Both the position numbers and the translations under genes were made by a program. From Ruania alba (GTDB taxonomy: Bacteria; Actinomycetota; Actinomycetes; Actinomycetales; Beutenbergiaceae), in assembly GCF_900105765.1 (NCBI RefSeq), contig NZ_FNTX01000002.1, positions 1,674,001 through 1,738,000 on the forward strand: a stretch of DNA of 64,000 bases, given 5' to 3'. Positions 43,024 to 52,812 of this stretch are shown here, one piece after another; position 1 is the stretch's first letter, and every line of letters begins with the position of its first letter. The notes below the pieces were generated by a model, which saw nothing but the letters and a program-made list of their open reading frames with translations, did not search any database and had not been told where the DNA came from.

Positions 43024-44931
43024 TCAGCGGCGATAGCGCCGGGCCAGGTTCTCGGCGGTGGACGGACCGTCCGTGACCGGAGCGATCCACGGGCCGGTGC
43101 CCGCCGCGGGGTCGAGCACGCCCTCCTCCGCCCACGTGAAATCGCCGGAGAGTACCTGTGCGGCCAGCGCCTCGTCTCCGGAGTCACTGTTGCGCCACAG
43201 CTCGCGGAAGAGCCGCTCCACCCGCACCCTGGACTGACGGCAGAACGCGTCGGCGAGCCGCTGCCTGCTGCCAACCTCCGGGGTGCGGGCCGCGTGCGCC
43301 TGCACCGCGGTCTGGGCGAACAGCTCGGCCCCGATGTCGACCACCCGGGCGAGGAAGCCCTGCCGCTTCTCCAGCCCGCCCTGCCACCGGACCATGCCGT
43401 AGAAAGTGTTCCGGGCGAGCCGGCGGGAGGTCCGCTCGACGTACCGCAGTGCGGGGGCGGCCGGCCCGTAGGAGGCGAACGAGCCCGGCAGGTCACCGGC
43501 ACCGGTCGCCAGCCGAGGCAGCCAGCCGGCGTAGAACACGGCGGCGTCGGTCGCTGCCCGGGTGCGGGCCGCGGAGTCGGCCTCGGGATCGATCAGCGCG
43601 CCGGCCACCCGCAGGTGCTCGTCCACCGCCTCGCGGGCGATCAACAGGTGCATGATCTCGCTCGAGCCCTCGAAGATGCGGTTGATCCGCAGGTCGCGCA
43701 GCAGCTGCTCGGCCGGGACGGCGCGTTCCCCGCGTGCTGCCAGGGAGCGAGCGGTCTCGTACCCCCGGCCCCCGCGGATCTGCACCATGGCATCGGCCAC
43801 CTGCCAGGCCATCTCGCTGCACCACAGCTTCGCCAGTGCAGCCTCGATCCGGATGTCGGCGCTCTCGGAGTCGGCCAGTTCGGCGGCGAGCTGGACCACT
43901 GCCTCCTGCGCATACGTGGTAGCGGCGATGAAGGCGACCTGGTGTGCGATCGCCGCATGCTTGCCGATCGGGGCACCCCATTGCACCCGCTCGCGCGCCC
44001 ACTGGCGAGCGATGGTCAGCGACCACTTGCTGCCCGCCACGCACAGGGCGGGGATGGACAGCCGCCCGGTGTTCAGGGTGGTGAGCGCGATCTTCAGGCC
44101 CTTGCCCTCGGCACCGACCACATTGCGCGCCGGCACCCGCACCTGATGGAACCGCACGACCGCGTTCTCCAGCCCACGCAGACCCATGAACTCGTTGCGG
44201 CGTTCGATCGTGATGCCGGGGGTGTCGGCCTCCACGATGAACGCGGTGATCCCGCCCCGCTCGCCGTCCTCACCGGGCGGCACCCGCGCCATCACCACGA
44301 ACACCTCGGCGAGCACGGCGTTGGTGGCCCACAGTTTCACGCCGTCGATCAGGTAGTCGCCGTCAGGGGTGCGGGCTGCGCTCGCGTGCAACCGTGCCGG
44401 GTCGGACCCGACGTCCGGTTCGGTGAGCAGGAAAGCCGAGATCGCCCCTTCGGCACAGCGGCGTAGGTAGTGCTCTTTCTGCTCCGGGGTGCCGAACACC
44501 TTGACCGGTTCGGGCACCCCGATCGACTGGTGGGCCGAGAGCAGGGCGCCGAGGCTGGGGTTCGCGCTCCCGGCGAGCATCAGGGCGCGGTTGTACTCCA
44601 CGTGCGAGAGCGCCATCCCGCCGTACTCGCGCGGGATCGTCATCCCGAACGCGCCGATCCGGGCGAGGCCGGCCAGGACGTCGTCGTCGATGCGGTCCTC
44701 GGCCTCGATCCGCGCCCCGTCCACGTGCTCGGCCAGGTAGTCGCGCAGGTCGGTCAGAAACGACTCCGCCCGGGGATCTGCCGTCGGGGCGGGTGCACCC
44801 GGCCAGAGCACCTCCGGGCGGAACCGTCCCAGGTAAAGTTCGCGCGCGAACGAGGCCTGGGTGAACTCGCTGCTGCGTGCCTCTTCGGCGACCCGGCGGG
44901 CTTCCCGCGCGGTGACCTCCGGTTGCGACAT
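43024..44931 (-). CDS. Acyl-CoA dehydrogenase family protein
   Basis: 635-residue FAD enzyme that oxidises acyl-CoA thioesters. The N-terminal part (about 60-160) is helical, the middle (ISAFLLTEPDVGSDPARL, DGVKLWATNA) binds FAD and substrate, and the C-terminal helices include LAARGERAVPAEQLLRDLRINRIFEGSSEIMHLLIAREA, the family's C-terminal signature. It is longer than classic 380-residue enzymes owing to a C-terminal extension (about 420-635), as in FadE-like or VLCAD-like types. ATG 44931 follows GAGGAGG by five bases. No other fatty-acid genes are near, so the exact substrate is unknown. Confidence 0.88.
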   Translation of the reverse strand: MSQPEVTAREARRVAEEARSSEFTQASFARELYLGRFRPEVLWPGAPAPTADPRAESFLTDLRDYLAEHVDGARIEAEDRIDDDVLAGLARIGAFGMTIPREYGGMALSHVEYNRALMLAGSANPSLGALLSAHQSIGVPEPVKVFGTPEQKEHYLRRCAEGAISAFLLTEPDVGSDPARLHASAARTPDGDYLIDGVKLWATNAVLAEVFVVMARVPPGEDGERGGITAFIVEADTPGITIERRNEFMGLRGLENAVVRFHQVRVPARNVVGAEGKGLKIALTTLNTGRLSIPALCVAGSKWSLTIARQWARERVQWGAPIGKHAAIAHQVAFIAATTYAQEAVVQLAAELADSESADIRIEAALAKLWCSEMAWQVADAMVQIRGGRGYETARSLAARGERAVPAEQLLRDLRINRIFEGSSEIMHLLIAREAVDEHLRVAGALIDPEADSAARTRAATDAAVFYAGWLPRLATGAGDLPGSFASYGPAAPALRYVERTSRRLARNTFYGMVRWQGGLEKRQGFLARVVDIGAELFAQTAVQAHAARTPEVGSRQRLADAFCRQSRVRVERLFRELWRNSDSGDEALAAQVLSGDFTWAEEGVLDPAAGTGPWIAPVTDGPSTAENLARRYRR

Positions 44932-45024
44932 GAGAGCCTCCTCGGATGCTCCCACCAGTCTGGAGGGCCGGGGGCGTGCCCGCCAGCGGGCGGTGCCGGG
45001 GAGGTCCGCCGGCGCAGCCTCAGC

Positions 45025-45255
45025 TCATCGGCCGCGTCGCCCTCGATTGCGGGGATGGTTGCGTGCGGTGCGTTCATTGCCCCGCTTGTAGTTGCCGGTC
45101 AGCCGGGCCATCAGTTCCTGCGGGTCCTCCCGCTCCACCCGGGCGAGGAACTCGGCCGCGCGGTCGCCTCGCAGCACGACGGCGGAGCGCCCGTGATGGG
45201 TGATGGTCACCTGGGTGCCGTGGACGGTGTAGGCGAAGCCGTGCGCGTCAGGCAT
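45025..45255 (-). CDS. Small conserved-looking actinobacterial protein, unknown
   Basis: 76 residues, ATG 45255 preceded by GGAGGGG. Its start overlaps the SGNH-hydrolase end by 8 bases, so it is coupled to it. The first half forms beta strands (FAYTVHGTQVTITHHGRSAVVLRG), the second half is a helix followed by a basic tail (NERTARNHPRNRGRRGR) that could bind nucleic acid. I cannot assign a family. No membrane helix or signal is seen. Confidence 0.6.
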   Translation of the reverse strand: MPDAHGFAYTVHGTQVTITHHGRSAVVLRGDRAAEFLARVEREDPQELMARLTGNYKRGNERTARNHPRNRGRRGR

Positions 45256-46081
45256 CGAATCGCCCCTCCGGGTCGGGGAAGGACACCGGGCGAGGCTGGG
45301 GTCGCTTCGGTGGGCGTTCGTCACCGGAGGAGCGCCCACGCAACCGGCGGGCGGCCCACGGGTAGACGTCCCGGGCCATCCACTCCGCGTCCGAGCGCAG
45401 ACGCTCGGTGGCCGGGCGCACCGGCAGGCGCGGCAGTGGGACCTGCCAGTTCGCGTGCTCCGGCGTCATACCCAGTGCCACCAGGGCGGCGTCGGCCACC
45501 CGTGCGTGCCCGAGGCTGCTCAGGTGGATCCGGTCCTCGGCCCACATCCGCCAGTCCTGCAGCGGGTGCAACCCCCAGATGTCGAGCACCATCGCGCCGT
45601 GCCGGGCGGCGATGGACCAGATGTGCGCGTTGTAGATGGCGACCTTGGGGCGGATACGTCGCAGCAGTCCCGCGTTGCGGGTGTCGGTACCGGTGGCGAG
45701 GAGAACGTCGGCGCCACAGTTGCGGGCCGTCCGGACTGCGCGGTCGAGGTCCACGGCGAGACGGTCCGGGTCCGAACCTGGCCGCAGCAGGTCGTTCCCG
45801 CCACCCACGATGGAGACCAGGTCGGGCTCGGCAGCGAGGGCGCGGGGCAGCTGGTCGGTGAGGATCGGACCGAGCAGGCGGCCACGGACGGCCAGGTTGG
45901 CGTACTCGAGCGGTTCGAACTCGTGGGAGGCCTGGCGCAGGGCGATCGCGGCCGCCAGGCGGTCGGCCCACCCGTGCAGCGCACCGGGCTGATCGGGGTC
46001 CTCGTCCCACAGCCCCTCGGTCATGCTGTCACCGATCGCGACATAGCGCCGCCACGGGGGTGTCGGGCTCGCGGTGCTCAC
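45248..46081 (-). CDS. SGNH/GDSL hydrolase
   Basis: 277-residue esterase-like protein. Block I is AIGDSMTEG (nucleophile Ser), block III is VGGGNDLLRPG and block V is DRIHLSSLGHARVADAAL with the catalytic Asp and His. No signal peptide is visible, so it is cytosolic. The C-terminal 45 residues are rich in Arg and Pro and probably loose. The natural ester is unknown. It heads a two-gene unit with the small basic protein. Confidence 0.88.
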   Translation of the reverse strand: MSTASPTPPWRRYVAIGDSMTEGLWDEDPDQPGALHGWADRLAAAIALRQASHEFEPLEYANLAVRGRLLGPILTDQLPRALAAEPDLVSIVGGGNDLLRPGSDPDRLAVDLDRAVRTARNCGADVLLATGTDTRNAGLLRRIRPKVAIYNAHIWSIAARHGAMVLDIWGLHPLQDWRMWAEDRIHLSSLGHARVADAALVALGMTPEHANWQVPLPRLPVRPATERLRSDAEWMARDVYPWAARRLRGRSSGDERPPKRPQPRPVSFPDPEGRFDA

Positions 46082-46128
46082 CGGTCCTTCTTATCGGGTC
46101 TGGTGGCGGGCGCGCTACGGGATTTGCC

Positions 46129-46821
46129 TCAGGGGAGGGTCCAGTCGATCGGGGTGCCGCCTTGTTCGGTGAGGAGTTCGTTCGCACGGGAGAACGGTCG
46201 CGACCCGAAGAAGCCGCGTGATGCTGAGAGCGGGCTTGGGTGCGTGGTGGCAATGATCGGCGTCTGGCCGAGGAGTGTGCGCAACGACTGCGCATCACGT
46301 CCCCACAAGATCGCCACCAACGGTTGGTCACGTGCGACCAGCGCACGGATCGCGGCGTCGGTCACGCGTTCCCATCCTTTGCCACGGTGCGACGCGGGTT
46401 CACCGGGCTGCACTGTCAGGCTGCGGTTGAGCAGCAGCACCCCGGCGTCCGCCCACGGTGTCAGGTCTCCGGTGCTCGGTGCGGGCAGACCGAGATCCTC
46501 ACTCAGCTCGCGGTAGATGTTCTGCAGCGAGCGGGGGATGGGGCGTACGTCCGGTTGCACCGAGAACGACAGGCCCATCGCGTGACCGGGGGTGGGGTAG
46601 GGGTCCTGACCCACGATCAGCACGCGGACCTGCTTCAGCGGGCGGGTGAATGCCCGGAGTACGTGCTCCCCGGCGGGCAGGTAGCCGCGTCCGGCGGCAA
46701 TCTCCGCACGGAGGAAGTCACCCATCGCATGGATCTCGTGTTCCACCGGGGCCAGAGCCCTGGCCCAGCCAGGGTCGATGATGTCGGCCAAGGGACGCTG
46801 CGGGGGTGAGGTCGAGTTCAC
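46129..46821 (-). CDS. ung: Uracil-DNA glycosylase
   Basis: Family 1 enzyme that removes uracil from DNA. The 230 residues include the water-activating loop [42 protein letters not shown] and the minor-groove loop [23 protein letters not shown] with the catalytic His. Order and size are standard. ATG 46821 is the start; the next gene, DUF3263, is divergent, so the 148-base gap holds both promoters. Confidence 0.96.
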   Translation of the reverse strand: MNSTSPPQRPLADIIDPGWARALAPVEHEIHAMGDFLRAEIAAGRGYLPAGEHVLRAFTRPLKQVRVLIVGQDPYPTPGHAMGLSFSVQPDVRPIPRSLQNIYRELSEDLGLPAPSTGDLTPWADAGVLLLNRSLTVQPGEPASHRGKGWERVTDAAIRALVARDQPLVAILWGRDAQSLRTLLGQTPIIATTHPSPLSASRGFFGSRPFSRANELLTEQGGTPIDWTLP

Positions 46822-46969
46822 CCCACCCAGCCTAGGACGAGATTGTCCGCCGTCGGCAGCCCTGTGGCGATATCACAGCACGCGCCGTCGGAGGCGAATG
46901 ACACGCGTGTCGTTTGCCTCTAGGATGAGCGAAAGTTCGACAGTTCGAGGCACGTACCCAGGAGGACCG

Positions 46970-47269
46970 ATGGCGGCAGCGCAACCGCTCACCACGCCGA
47001 GCAACACGGTCGAGGTCGGCGAGCTCAGCGAACGGGACGCCGAGATCCTCGCCTTCGAGCGGCAATGGTGGAAGTACGCAGGCGCCAAGGAAACGGCGAT
47101 CCGAGACCTGTTCGACATGTCGGCCACCCGGTACTACCAGGTGCTGAACGCGCTCATCGACGAGCCCGCCGCCCTGGCTGCCGAGCCGATGCTGGTGAAG
47201 CGGCTGCGCCGGATGCGCAGCACGCGGCAGCGGGAGCGATCCGCTCGCCGGCTCGCATCGGACCTCTGA
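46970..47269 (+). CDS. DUF3263-family protein
   Basis: 99-residue actinobacterial protein. The block ERDAEILAFERQWWKYAGAKETAIRDLFDMSATRYYQVLN matches DUF3263 and looks like a helix-turn-helix; a basic C-terminal helix (RLRRMRSTRQRERSARRLA) could touch DNA or RNA. The ATG at 46970 follows GGAGG by four bases. A LytR_C gene follows 29 bases on, a pairing common in actinobacteria. Function is not known. Confidence 0.85.
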   Translation: MAAAQPLTTPSNTVEVGELSERDAEILAFERQWWKYAGAKETAIRDLFDMSATRYYQVLNALIDEPAALAAEPMLVKRLRRMRSTRQRERSARRLASDL

Positions 47270-47298
47270 ACACCTCGCCGGCACGTTAACCTGCCGCA

Positions 47299-47946
47299 GT
47301 GAGCACACAGGATCCGTATCCCTACGACGAGGACGAGTTCGACGCACTCGGCGACGATCGCGTCCCGCAGGGCGTGCACCGCGCGCCGGTACCGTGGTGG
47401 CGGCAGGCGTTGCCCTTCCTCGTGGTGCTCATCCTGGCGCCGATCCTCGCGTTCGTCGTGGTGCAGGCGGTCTCCGATCAGTCCTCCGTCGGGCCGGAGG
47501 CCTCGCCGACCGTGAGCGAGTCGACCACCGGCGAGGACGCCGAGGGGGACGCCGATGGCGGCCAGACCGAGGAGCCCTCGGACGAGCCGACGGAGACGGA
47601 GGATCCCACTGAGACAGCCGAGCCCACCGACGAGCTGACCGAGGAGCCGAGCGAGACCGTCGATCTGGATCAAGGGCTGAACGTCTGGGTGCTCAACGGA
47701 GCCGGCGTCGTCGGTCTGGCTGGTGAGACAGCGGGCATCCTCGGTGACGCCGGCTGGTCTAACGTGGTGGCCGACGACTACGGCTTCAACCAGCCCACCG
47801 ATTCGACCATCTACTACCGCGACGCGGAGATGGCTGAAGAGGCCGAGGCGATCGGCGAGGAGGTCGGCATCTCGACTGTCGTCGAGGACGCCTCTGCCGC
47901 CCCGAACGGCATCTATGTCGTGCTTCGCCCCGACTTCGTGAACTGA
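47299..47946 (+). CDS. LytR C-terminal-domain protein
   Basis: 215 residues: cytoplasmic N-terminus, one membrane helix (about 37-58, ALPFLVVLILAPILAFVVV), an acidic linker rich in Glu, Thr, Asp and Pro (about 66-122), and a LytR_C domain (about 125-215) with LNVWVLNGAGVVGLAGETAGIL and IYYRDAEMAEEAEAIGEEVG. It is outside the membrane and may bind cell-wall polymers or guide LCP enzymes. Start is GTG 47299. Follows DUF3263. The next gene converges, 36 bases apart. Confidence 0.88.
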   Translation: MSTQDPYPYDEDEFDALGDDRVPQGVHRAPVPWWRQALPFLVVLILAPILAFVVVQAVSDQSSVGPEASPTVSESTTGEDAEGDADGGQTEEPSDEPTETEDPTETAEPTDELTEEPSETVDLDQGLNVWVLNGAGVVGLAGETAGILGDAGWSNVVADDYGFNQPTDSTIYYRDAEMAEEAEAIGEEVGISTVVEDASAAPNGIYVVLRPDFVN

Positions 47947-47982
47947 CGCTGCGCAGCGACGGCCTGGAGGTGGGGGCCGCCG

Positions 47983-49317
47983 CTAGAGATGGTGGTCGTC
48001 CAACGTCGTGAGCGTGAGCAGGACCAGGGCGGCCGACCAGGCCAACGGCGCGACAGCGGCGGGCGAACCGTCCGGCCCCACCTTCTCCGGGATCGCGCCG
48101 GAGGCGGTCCGGTGACCGTCGACCCAGGTGAGGTAGTCGGTGGCGAGCGCCTCGTCCCCGAGTGTGGCCGCCGTCCAGGCGTACAGCGTGGTCTGCGGTG
48201 TCCACGAGAGGGAGGTCTCCGGCCAGGACGTGCCTGGTGCCAGGCCGCCGCCGGGGCGAGCCATTCCGGCCATCGAGGCACGCCATGCACTTTCTGCGCC
48301 AGGCAGCGGCTCGGCGAGGAAAGGAGGGAGCAGAAAGGCGGTGGCGGCGTCGCGTGCGTGCCTGCCCGGATACCGGCCGTACCCGCTGGCACCGAAACTC
48401 TGCTCGATCGCACCGCGCAGGGCGGTGGCGGCGTCGGCAGTCTGCTCCGATCGGTCCGGGTCTCCGGCCAGCCGGTACAGGCGGGATGCTGATTCCAGCC
48501 CGGCGAGCACGGGGGCAGCGGTGCCGAGTGTCACCCTGTCCTCGGCGTGTTCCCAGTAGTCCGCCGACGGCGCGGGCAGGTGGTCCGGGCCGGACACCTG
48601 GTCGAGCAGGAAGGTGGTCGATCGCTGCAGCAGCGGAGCGAACTGCTGCAACAGTGCCTGGCTGTCCAACTGTGCCGCCGGTGAGCGATCGACGTCGTTG
48701 GCCACCCGCTCCAGGGCCCAGACCGCCCACGCCGTCCCGTCGGTCTGCAGCCCGCGATCGTCCGGAGGCACCCCCTCGGTGCTGTACCGGGCATGGAAGC
48801 TGCCGTCCTCGGACTGGACGTCCTGGAGGAAGGTCAGAGCGGTGACGGCGTCGGTGCGGTGACCGGTCGCCGTCAGGGCAGCGGCGATGAACGCGGTGTC
48901 GCGGGGCCACACGTAGCGCCATCGTGGCATGGCGCCTGCGATCGGCCCGTCGCCCGCGCTGATCAGCGCATGCAGGTCGAGGAGCGCGGCGTCCGCGAGG
49001 TCGTCATAAGGGCCGCCCGAGACGGGTGCGCTGCCGGACTCGAGCCATTCGAGGGTCTCCTCGGCGCGCTCGGCGGCGGCCCGGCGGGTGTCCGGTGCTG
49101 CGTCCGGGCCGGGATCGATGACACGCGTACCGGCGAGGTAGTCGACTGGTTCCCCCGCCGGGACGATCACCAAGGTGCCATCCGGTGCGATGCCGATGCC
49201 CTCCTGGTAGAGCTCCACGTGATCCACGCGATTGCGGGGCGCGCTCAAAGCAGCGACAGCGATGAGCGCGCCGATGGCGACGATCACCGTGAGCGCGAGG
49301 AGCGGGCGCTGGGACAT
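47983..49317 (-). CDS. GH15-like (glucoamylase-fold) membrane-linked protein
   Basis: 444 residues with an N-terminal membrane helix (about 8-28; signal or anchor) and an (alpha/alpha)6-barrel. The signature WRYVWPRDTAFIAAAL and the C-terminal GAIPEKVGPDGSP are the GH15 patterns; the Glu in IPEK is at the catalytic-base position. It should act on an extracellular or wall glucan or other alpha-glycoside, though it lacks the starch-binding domain. The ATG at 49317 is taken since it just precedes the helix. It is divergent from the LPXTG gene. Confidence 0.82.
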   Translation of the reverse strand: MSQRPLLALTVIVAIGALIAVAALSAPRNRVDHVELYQEGIGIAPDGTLVIVPAGEPVDYLAGTRVIDPGPDAAPDTRRAAAERAEETLEWLESGSAPVSGGPYDDLADAALLDLHALISAGDGPIAGAMPRWRYVWPRDTAFIAAALTATGHRTDAVTALTFLQDVQSEDGSFHARYSTEGVPPDDRGLQTDGTAWAVWALERVANDVDRSPAAQLDSQALLQQFAPLLQRSTTFLLDQVSGPDHLPAPSADYWEHAEDRVTLGTAAPVLAGLESASRLYRLAGDPDRSEQTADAATALRGAIEQSFGASGYGRYPGRHARDAATAFLLPPFLAEPLPGAESAWRASMAGMARPGGGLAPGTSWPETSLSWTPQTTLYAWTAATLGDEALATDYLTWVDGHRTASGAIPEKVGPDGSPAAVAPLAWSAALVLLTLTTLDDHHL

Positions 49318-49524
49318 CGTTCGTAGCCTAGCCACGGCAACGTGACCCACGATCGTTATACATCCGTGATACGGACTCTGCGCTCTCAAAGGTTGAACGG
49401 CCGTAGAGTCTGCGTGGGAGACGTGCGCGCTGCGGCGTGCATCTCGTCCGCCCTTTCACCCATGTCCCGGCCGTAGTTCTTCGCGCGCTGGGGCTCCATA
49501 AGCACACAAGGCTCGGGGGAGTAC

Positions 49525-52500
49525 GTGCAATCACAGATTGATACGGCGCGCAGACGGACGCGTCGCCGGTGGCAGAGGCCGCTGGCAGGAGCGACGGCAG
49601 CCGTTGCGACGGTCGCACTGGGGGCCCTCGGGCTCTCCGGCACGTTGTCGCCGGCAGCAGCGCTGGCGACAGACACGTCGGAGGCCGAGGGGCGTCTGCT
49701 CACCGGCGGTGGGGCGATCAACCTCAACGACATCGTTGCACTGGACGGTGCCTACAGCGCCGACCCGACAGCGCCCGGCGAGGTCCAGAACCCGCTGTCG
49801 CTCGAGGTTCTGAACTCGCTCAACCTCGACCTTGGCAGCGGGGTCCAGCTCCTCGGCGACAACGGGGTACTTGCGGTCGGTGCGCTGGCGCAGTACGCCC
49901 GCACCGGTGACGGCGAGGTGCCGTTCGCTTCGGCAGGTGCGATCAACGCCGACGGCTCCATCGCCGTGGGCGGGTCGGGTCCCGGCGACAACGCCTACCT
50001 CGACCTCACGCCACTGCTGACGCAGGCCGGTCTGGACACACTGCTCGACCAGGCTCGCGTTGAGCTCGGCGCGCTCTCGGCCACGGCCACCACTGATGTG
50101 GACGGCAACCCGGTCGGTGACTACCAGATCGCTGACGGCACGCTGATTCTGAGCAGCCCGACGATTGCCGGGCTCAGCGGCACGCTGTCGGACAGCCTGG
50201 GCACGGTGTCTGACCCGATCAACGGCCTGGTCGGTGAGGGTGGCGCGATCGACACCACGCTCAACCCGCTGCTGGTCGACCTGACCGACACGCTCAACAC
50301 ACTGCTGCTGGGCGTCGGATCGATCGACGAGCTGGGTGTCACGGCCACGGTCGATCTCGACCTGCAGGCGGCACTGACCGCGGTTCTCGAGGAGCCGCTG
50401 ACCAGCCCGGACTCGGCAGTCACCATCGACCTGAGCACCGGCGAGGTGAGCGTCGACCTGGCTCGCCTGGTGGCGGACACTCAGGGTGGCGACTACGACG
50501 GCACGCTGAACGGTCTCCCGGTGAACACCGAGGTCCTGGGTCCGGACGTGATCCAGGCTGCGCTCGATGGTGCGATTGGTTCCACGCTGGACCAGATCCC
50601 CGCGCTCGTCGTCAACGCGATCACCGATGCGTTGCACGCGGCGGACGTGAACATCGCTATCACCGGTGACATCGCCCTGCTGGGAGTGTCGGTCGGTACC
50701 GTCGACGTCCAGCTGTCTGGCACGCTGGGCGACTTCGCGGGCGTGGAAGGCTCCGTGCCGCCCACCGTCGACACCTCCGGCACAACCGTCGCCGGTCTCC
50801 CCGTGGGAACGATCGTCGAGCCGATCCTGCAGGCTGTCACCGACACGATCCTGCCGGCTCTGGTCACCCCGATCAGTGAGGCGATCACCGACGAGGGAAC
50901 GCTGGACACGATCTTCCGCCCAGCAGTGGAGGCTCTGAACACGGCGCTCTCGCCGCTGGCTCAGTTGATCACGGAGAACCTCGTCTCGCTGACCGCCAAC
51001 GTGCAGGAGCAGCCGGGTGACTTCGTTCACCCGGACGGCTTCGATGACGATTCCTTCACGCAGCGCGCGCTGCAGCTCACTCTGCTGCCAACCACCACGG
51101 CAGCTCAGGTGAGCATCCCGTCGGCCACGGTGCGTCTCGACACTGAAGCAGGCTCGGACCCCGACACGGACGTGGACGCGTCCACGGACCCGGACAGCTC
51201 GACGGACCCGGACAGCTCGACGGACCCGGACAGCTCGACGGACCCGGACAGCTCGACGGACCCGGACAGCTCGACGGACCCGGACAGCTCGACGGACCCG
51301 GACTCCTCGACGGACCCGGACAGCTCGACGGACCCGGACAGCTCGACGGACCCGGACTCCTCGACGGACCCGGACTCCTCGACGGACCCGGACAGCTCGA
51401 CGGACCCGGACAGCTCGACGGACCCGGACTCCTCGACGGACCCGGACTCCTCGACTGACCCGGACAGCTCGACGGACCCGGACTCCTCGACGGACCCGGA
51501 CTCCTCGACGGACCCGGACTCCTCGACGGACCCGGACTCCTCGACGGACCCGGACTCCTCGACGGACCCGGACTCCTCGACGGACCCGGACTCCTCGACG
51601 GACCCGGACTCCTCGACGGACCCGGACTCCTCGACGGACCCGGACTCCTCGACGGACCCGGACTCCTCGACGGACCCGGACTCCTCGACTGACCCGGACT
51701 CCTCGACGGACCCGGACTCCTCGACTGACCCGGACTCCTCGACGGACCCGGACTCCTCGACGGACCCGGACTCCTCGACGGACCCGGACTCCTCGACGGA
51801 CCCGGACTCCTCGACGGACCCGGACTCCGAAACGACTGCGGACACGAACACCAACGCCTCTGCATCGGCGTCGGCGTCAACGAACGCTGACGACGACAAC
51901 AACGCGGCGGCTGAAGCGGCTGCTGAGGCTGCGGCCTACACCGACACCGACTCGAGCGCATCGGCTGAGTCCGACGTGAGCGCGGCGGCGGCGGCGCAGG
52001 CAGCTGCTGACGAGGACGCCTCACAGGACGCCTCGGCGGATGCCACCACGGATCCGGATGCTGCAGCTGCAGCGGCGGCTCAGGCGGCGGCCAACTCGGA
52101 CGCCGACCCCGACACCGCTGCGGACACATCCGCAGAGATGTCGGCCAACGCTGACACCGACGCCACGTCGGAGTCCGCTGCGGCGGCTGAGGTGGCGGCT
52201 AACGCGGATGCGTCGACCGACGCCTCGGCGGCGGCTTCGGCGAACGCGAGTTCGGACGCTGACTCCGACGCTGATGCTGGTGAACTCAGGGCCACGGTGC
52301 GCTACCAGAGCATCGTCCGTGACACGGGTATCGAGCAGGAGGCCTACGGCTTCGGGTTCGAGCCGGGCGAAGAGGTCACGGTCACCGTGAACTCCACCCC
52401 GTTCGACATCGCTGCGGTCGCTGACGAGTCCGGCAACGTGACGGTCGCATTCCCGATCGACGCGGAGTTCGAGCTCGGCGACCACTTCGTCGAGATGACG

Positions 52501-52695
52501 GGTGCTGAGTCTGGGGAGATCCCCGCTGAGAACCTCGACACCGACTTCGTGGTGACTGAGGTGACCTCCGGTGGCGGTTCGTTGCCGGACACCGGTGCGG
52601 AGTTCGATGAGATGTTCGGCCTCATCGCCGCAGCGCTCATGTGCCTGGGTGCAGGGATCCTGCTCTCCGGCCGGAAGCGGAGCACAATGAGCTGA
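49525..52695 (+). CDS. LPXTG-anchored surface protein with long Asp/Ser repeat
   Basis: 1056 residues. A long signal peptide (basic [10 protein letters not shown] then hydrophobic to about 48) leads into a globular region (about 60-545) that is Leu/Asp/Thr-rich and fits the choice-of-anchor G kind of domain. Then comes a 36-unit STDPDS repeat (about 553-768), an Ala/Asp/Ser spacer (about 769-915), a small beta domain (about 920-1012) and the sorting signal: LPDTG at 1020-1024, a hydrophobic helix and the basic tail RKRSTMS. A sortase should link it to peptidoglycan; none is in the window. The repeat is probably an extended stalk. Start GTG 49525, 6 bases behind GGGGGA. Confidence 0.88.
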   Translation: MQSQIDTARRRTRRRWQRPLAGATAAVATVALGALGLSGTLSPAAALATDTSEAEGRLLTGGGAINLNDIVALDGAYSADPTAPGEVQNPLSLEVLNSLNLDLGSGVQLLGDNGVLAVGALAQYARTGDGEVPFASAGAINADGSIAVGGSGPGDNAYLDLTPLLTQAGLDTLLDQARVELGALSATATTDVDGNPVGDYQIADGTLILSSPTIAGLSGTLSDSLGTVSDPINGLVGEGGAIDTTLNPLLVDLTDTLNTLLLGVGSIDELGVTATVDLDLQAALTAVLEEPLTSPDSAVTIDLSTGEVSVDLARLVADTQGGDYDGTLNGLPVNTEVLGPDVIQAALDGAIGSTLDQIPALVVNAITDALHAADVNIAITGDIALLGVSVGTVDVQLSGTLGDFAGVEGSVPPTVDTSGTTVAGLPVGTIVEPILQAVTDTILPALVTPISEAITDEGTLDTIFRPAVEALNTALSPLAQLITENLVSLTANVQEQPGDFVHPDGFDDDSFTQRALQLTLLPTTTAAQVSIPSATVRLDTEAGSDPDTDVDASTDPDSSTDPDSSTDPDSSTDPDSSTDPDSSTDPDSSTDPDSSTDPDSSTDPDSSTDPDSSTDPDSSTDPDSSTDPDSSTDPDSSTDPDSSTDPDSSTDPDSSTDPDSSTDPDSSTDPDSSTDPDSSTDPDSSTDPDSSTDPDSSTDPDSSTDPDSSTDPDSSTDPDSSTDPDSSTDPDSSTDPDSSTDPDSSTDPDSSTDPDSSTDPDSSTDPDSETTADTNTNASASASASTNADDDNNAAAEAAAEAAAYTDTDSSASAESDVSAAAAAQAAADEDASQDASADATTDPDAAAAAAAQAAANSDADPDTAADTSAEMSANADTDATSESAAAAEVAANADASTDASAAASANASSDADSDADAGELRATVRYQSIVRDTGIEQEAYGFGFEPGEEVTVTVNSTPFDIAAVADESGNVTVAFPIDAEFELGDHFVEMTGAESGEIPAENLDTDFVVTEVTSGGGSLPDTGAEFDEMFGLIAAALMCLGAGILLSGRKRSTMS
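51181..51828 (+). repeat. 36 tandem 18-bp units coding STDPDS
   Basis: Exactly 36 units of 18 bases. The last Ser codon is AGC in units 1-6, 8, 9, 12, 13 and 16 and TCC in all others; units 17-36 are almost identical, except ACT for ACG in units 29 and 31 (also unit 16). So the distal half looks newly expanded by slippage or unequal exchange, and length is likely to vary between strains. Confidence 0.95.
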
Positions 52696-52717
52696 TCTGC
52701 GAGAGCGGATGAGCACT

Positions 52718-52770
52718 GATCGAGGTTCGGTCCCGGGGTATCTTCCTTACCCCGGGACCGAACCTCGATC
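52718..52770. terminator. Strong hairpin terminator after the LPXTG gene
   Basis: A perfect 23-bp stem (52718-52740 with 52748-52770) with a 7-base loop, 22 bases after the stop. It isolates the surface-protein gene from the DUF5819 gene. Confidence 0.85.
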
Positions 52771-52812
52771 GTTCATGTCTCCTGGCATCATCGCCCTGGC
52801 GGGAAAGCGACA

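Noticed and set aside
47943-47960. CGCTGCGCAGCG palindrome between LytR_C and the GH15-like gene
   Set aside because: Only 12 bases and no loop; too weak to call a terminator or operator in such GC-rich DNA.
51181-51828. CRISPR-like regular repeat
   Set aside because: The units are contiguous 18-mers with no spacers and code for a clean peptide repeat.
51077-52129. Long minus-strand frames rich in Ser-Pro-Gly or Val-Glu-Ser-Gly across the LPXTG repeat
   Set aside because: An 18-bp tandem repeat without stops stays open in all frames; these are shadows of the STDPDS array with no own start or ribosome site.
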